Below, one piece after another: positions 59,621-64,000 of a DNA stretch of 64,000 nt. A program made the position numbers and the translations under genes. The DNA lies in contig JAIYDC010000011.1 of assembly GCA_027487685.1 (NCBI GenBank), positions 1 to 64,000 on the forward strand, written 5' to 3'. The notes below the pieces were generated by a model. The model was given only the letters and a program-made list of their open reading frames with translations. It did not search any database and was not told where the DNA came from. Position 1 is the stretch's first letter. Every line of letters starts with the position of its first letter. This stretch comes from Pseudomonadota bacterium. Its GTDB lineage: Bacteria > Bdellovibrionota > Bacteriovoracia > Bacteriovoracales > Bacteriovoracaceae.

Positions 59621-59881
59621 TCACTGCTCTTGGAAAGAAGCACTTCGATCTAGATTTTTTTTCTTCATACATCTCAGATCGGTTGGAAGATAGTCGACCA
59701 TCTTTTCGGTGCAGTGGTAAACAACGCCTTTGCAAGATATCGCGTGGGCCTGATAACCTGTGAGTTGGTCACCACGTTTTATCACCTTAAGGTCCCTCGG
59801 ATGGCACCCGACATGGGCGGTAAAACGCTTTTCCCAGGTGGAGCAGGATGTGAGTAAAATAAACAATGTAAAGAATCTCAT
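59621..59881 (-). CDS. Small Cys-containing lipoprotein
   Basis: MRFFTLFILLTSCSTWEKRF lipobox (ORF open from 59929); four further Cys. Confidence 0.55.
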   Translation of the reverse strand: MRFFTLFILLTSCSTWEKRFTAHVGCHPRDLKVIKRGDQLTGYQAHAISCKGVVYHCTEKMVDYLPTDLRCMKKKNLDRSASFQEQ

Positions 59882-59928
59882 CAGCTTGCGCTTCGGCGGA
59901 CTAATGGTAAGACTTAAATTTTCACGCA

Positions 59929-59956
59929 AAAAAAGCCTCTTTCGAGGCTCTTTTAT
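59929..59956 (-). terminator. Intrinsic terminator of the atp operon
   Basis: Minus strand AAAAGAGCCTC-GAAA-GAGGCTTTTTTT immediately after atpC. Confidence 0.9.
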
Positions 59957-60369
59957 TACTTAAGATTAGCGAGGCGCAGTCTGAGCTCTGCTCGCTCGAG
60001 TTTTCTTCGAAATTTAATCAAATCAACATCGGTCAGGTTTTCTTTGCCCGAAAGTCTATCGATGGCCTTGGCCTTTGCCGATTTTGCCCGTGCCTGATCA
60101 ATATCTTCAGCACTCTCTGAAGTGAATGAAAGGATCGTAACAGTGTCCTTAAGTACTCGACACAAACCAGCAGTAACAGAAAAATGCCGAGCACCCATTG
60201 CAGTCTTTACGATCAATACTCCAGTAGAAAGCTCGGTTAAAATGTGAGTATGGTCTGGAAGAATATTTATCTCTCCCCGTATCGTAGGAATCACAATGTC
60301 ATTACACTCTAGATTTTTAATCACCACCCCTTTAGGGGTGAAGAGATTAAGCTTAAAGGCTGAAGCCAT
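59956..60369 (-). CDS. atpC: ATP synthase F1 epsilon subunit
   Basis: Position after atpD; IRGEINILPDHTHILTELSTGVL, C-terminal helical hairpin. Confidence 0.9.
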   Translation of the reverse strand: MASAFKLNLFTPKGVVIKNLECNDIVIPTIRGEINILPDHTHILTELSTGVLIVKTAMGARHFSVTAGLCRVLKDTVTILSFTSESAEDIDQARAKSAKAKAIDRLSGKENLTDVDLIKFRRKLERAELRLRLANLK

Positions 60370-60371
60370 AA

Positions 60372-61799
<1,428 letters not shown>

Positions 61800-62669
61800 T
61801 TAACCGTTGAGTGATTCAGCACCAGAAACGACTTCGATTAGCTCCGTCGTAATTCTTGCCTGTCTCAACTTATTCATTTTTAATGTTAACTTCTTTACCA
61901 TTTCTTTACAGTTCTTCGAGGCATTCTCCATTGCATTCATTCTTGATCCATGTTCTGAAGCAATCGCATCTAGAACGCAAGTATAGACCGTCGTCAAATA
62001 AACCTCTGGTATAAGCGTATCTAAAATTTGCTCTGCAGTTGGTTCATACTTGAAGTCATAGGGGTACTTGGCCTTTATCGCTTCCTTCGTTTCGGGTGAC
62101 ACCTGCATCGGCAAAAGCTGTCGAATCTTGGTGTCGAATGCGATAGCAGAAATGAACGAGTTGTATGCAACATAGATCTTTCCGACTTCACCGGTTAGGA
62201 ACATTGCTCCAATCTCTTCAGCAGCCTTACGAATTTCTTCGTAGCTTGGGTCAGCCTTGGCGAATGTGAAAGTTTTGCCAGAGTTAACCTCACGCAGTAT
62301 GAGATCGCGAACTTTTTTTCCTATGAAGAAGAATTTTAAGTCCTCGTCCTTATTCTCGCTGATAAATCTTCTGACCGTTTTTGCGAGCATCGTATTATAG
62401 CCACCACAAAGTCCTTTATCAGATGAGATAACCAGCACCACCGATTTACCGTTTTCCCTCGGCTTGAAGTACTCATTCGTGTAGTTCGTGGCCAGGGCCG
62501 AAACTGTTCTTACAGTTTCTTCAAGCTCTGATGAGTATGGGCGTAGACCTAAGATTCGAACCTGGGCCTTGTTAAGCTTTGAAGCAGAGACAAGTTTCAT
62601 GGCCTTCGTGATCTTTAAAGTACCTTTGGTGCTTTTGATCTTTTTCTTAAGGTCTTTTATGTTTGCCAT
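61800..62669 (-). CDS. atpG: ATP synthase F1 gamma subunit
   Basis: IKSTKGTLKITKAMKLVSASKL, SDKGLCGGYN, RMNAMENASKN. Confidence 0.97.
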   Translation of the reverse strand: MANIKDLKKKIKSTKGTLKITKAMKLVSASKLNKAQVRILGLRPYSSELEETVRTVSALATNYTNEYFKPRENGKSVVLVISSDKGLCGGYNTMLAKTVRRFISENKDEDLKFFFIGKKVRDLILREVNSGKTFTFAKADPSYEEIRKAAEEIGAMFLTGEVGKIYVAYNSFISAIAFDTKIRQLLPMQVSPETKEAIKAKYPYDFKYEPTAEQILDTLIPEVYLTTVYTCVLDAIASEHGSRMNAMENASKNCKEMVKKLTLKMNKLRQARITTELIEVVSGAESLNG

Positions 62670-62686
62670 GGTTTTGGATCCTTACC

Positions 62687-64000
62687 TTATGCCTTGTAAT
62701 TGGCGACGAAGGTCTTAATGATGTCAACGAGTTTTGCCTCATGCTCGGCAGACATCTGCTTCTCAGCACGCATCGCGTTCATCATGTCGGCATGTCGAGT
62801 ATTCAGCATGCCTAATAGTTCAGTCTCTACCTGTCCAATTTTCGATACAGGAACTTGGTCGAAGAATCCCTTAGTAGCAGCAAAGATAGAAATGGATTGA
62901 TCGATTACATCCATAGGTGAGTACTGTGACTGTTTTAGGAGCTCGACTAGACGTGAACCCCTGTTGAGCTGCCTTTGAGTTGCCTCATCGAGGTCGGACC
63001 CGAACTGAGCAAAAGCAGCAAGCTCTCTGTACTGAGCGAGGTCAAGTCGGAGCGTACCTGCAACTTTTTTCATTGCCTTAATCTGTGCTGAACCACCGAC
63101 ACGCGACACGGACAGACCCACGTTTACTGCCGGCCGAATACCCGAGTTGAAGAGGTCAGACTCAAGATAGATTTGTCCGTCAGTGATAGAAATAACGTTC
63201 GTTGGAATGTAGGCAGAAACGTCGCCCTCTTGGGTTTCGATGATAGGTAGTGCAGTAAGAGAGCCTGCACCGAGAGCATCAGATAATTTAGAAGCACGCT
63301 CAAGAAGTCTTGAATGGATATAGAATACATCCCCTGGAAAGGCTTCCCGTCCAGGTGGGCGACGAAGAAGGAGTGAGAGCTGACGGTAAGCCTGAGATTG
63401 TTTAGTTAGATCGTCGTAGATGATAAGAGCATGTTTGCCCGAGTCTCGATAAAACTCACCCATCGTGCAACCCGTATAAGGTGCGAGGTATTGAAGAGGT
63501 GCCGAGTGTGAAGCTGTTGCGGAAACGATGATAGTATAATTTAGAGCCCCTGATTCGAGAAGCTTCTGATAAACTTGACGAACTGTTGACTGCTTTTGGC
63601 CAATTGCAACGTAGATACAAACTACGTCTTTACCTTTTTGGTTTATTATGGTGTCAACTGCAACAGCAGTTTTACCGGTTTTACGGTCACCGATAATAAG
63701 TTCGCGCTGCCCACGCCCGATGGGAATCATAGCATCGATTGCCTTAATGCCAGTTTGCATTGGCTCGTGAACAGACTTACGGGCAATAATACCAGGAGCT
63801 TTAATTTCAACGTTTCGGTATTCAGTTGCCTTGATTTCTCCCTGACCATCAATTGGCTCACCAATCGCATTAACTACGCGACCAAGAAGAGCATTTCCGA
63901 CAGGAACAGAAACGATTTTTTCCGTACGCTTAACTGTTGATCCCTCTTTAATTGATTCGTCATTCCCGAGAACAACGATACCAACGTTGTTGGCTTCCAG
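62687..64000 (-). CDS. atpA: ATP synthase F1 alpha subunit (5' end runs off the window)
   Basis: [33 protein letters not shown]; frame stays open from 63760 to the window edge ([19 protein letters not shown]). Confidence 0.97.
   Translation of the reverse strand: MEANNVGIVVLGNDESIKEGSTVKRTEKIVSVPVGNALLGRVVNAIGEPIDGQGEIKATEYRNVEIKAPGIIARKSVHEPMQTGIKAIDAMIPIGRGQRELIIGDRKTGKTAVAVDTIINQKGKDVVCIYVAIGQKQSTVRQVYQKLLESGALNYTIIVSATASHSAPLQYLAPYTGCTMGEFYRDSGKHALIIYDDLTKQSQAYRQLSLLLRRPPGREAFPGDVFYIHSRLLERASKLSDALGAGSLTALPIIETQEGDVSAYIPTNVISITDGQIYLESDLFNSGIRPAVNVGLSVSRVGGSAQIKAMKKVAGTLRLDLAQYRELAAFAQFGSDLDEATQRQLNRGSRLVELLKQSQYSPMDVIDQSISIFAATKGFFDQVPVSKIGQVETELLGMLNTRHADMMNAMRAEKQMSAEHEAKLVDIIKTFVANYKA

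Overview
The window is ordinary-looking chromosomal DNA from a Gram-negative bacterium. Gene content suggests a predatory Bdellovibrionota / Bacteriovorax-type relative, but that is inference only. It is gene-dense and mostly housekeeping: lgt-lspA, a CHASE2 histidine kinase with a sigma54 response regulator, an acyl-CoA dehydrogenase-etfBA operon, ychF-pth-prs with tRNA-Gln(UUG), priA, galU, def-fmt-rpe, hutHUI, glpK, radA, ligA, and the 3' part of the atp operon (atpA-G-D-C). Interspersed are many secreted, lipoprotein and beta-barrel proteins of unknown function and two lytic transglycosylases. I saw no mobile element, CRISPR array, phage region or rRNA. I did not find a clear new multi-gene defence or mobile system. 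The most interesting signals are: (i) three protease-fold proteins that appear to have lost catalytic residues (an HtpX/M48-like membrane protein beside the CHASE2 kinase, an M48-like lipoprotein beside a LysM lipoprotein and an AmgK/MurU-like pair, and an S26-like membrane protein beside lgt-lspA); (ii) an endonuclease IV homologue with a probable E-to-N metal-ligand change; (iii) a divergent LigA; (iv) a hairpin embedded in a lipoprotein signal-peptide coding region; (v) a T10 tract in the signal peptide of an outer-membrane protein; and (vi) several large orphan secreted proteins. All homology calls come from reading motifs; no database search was run.
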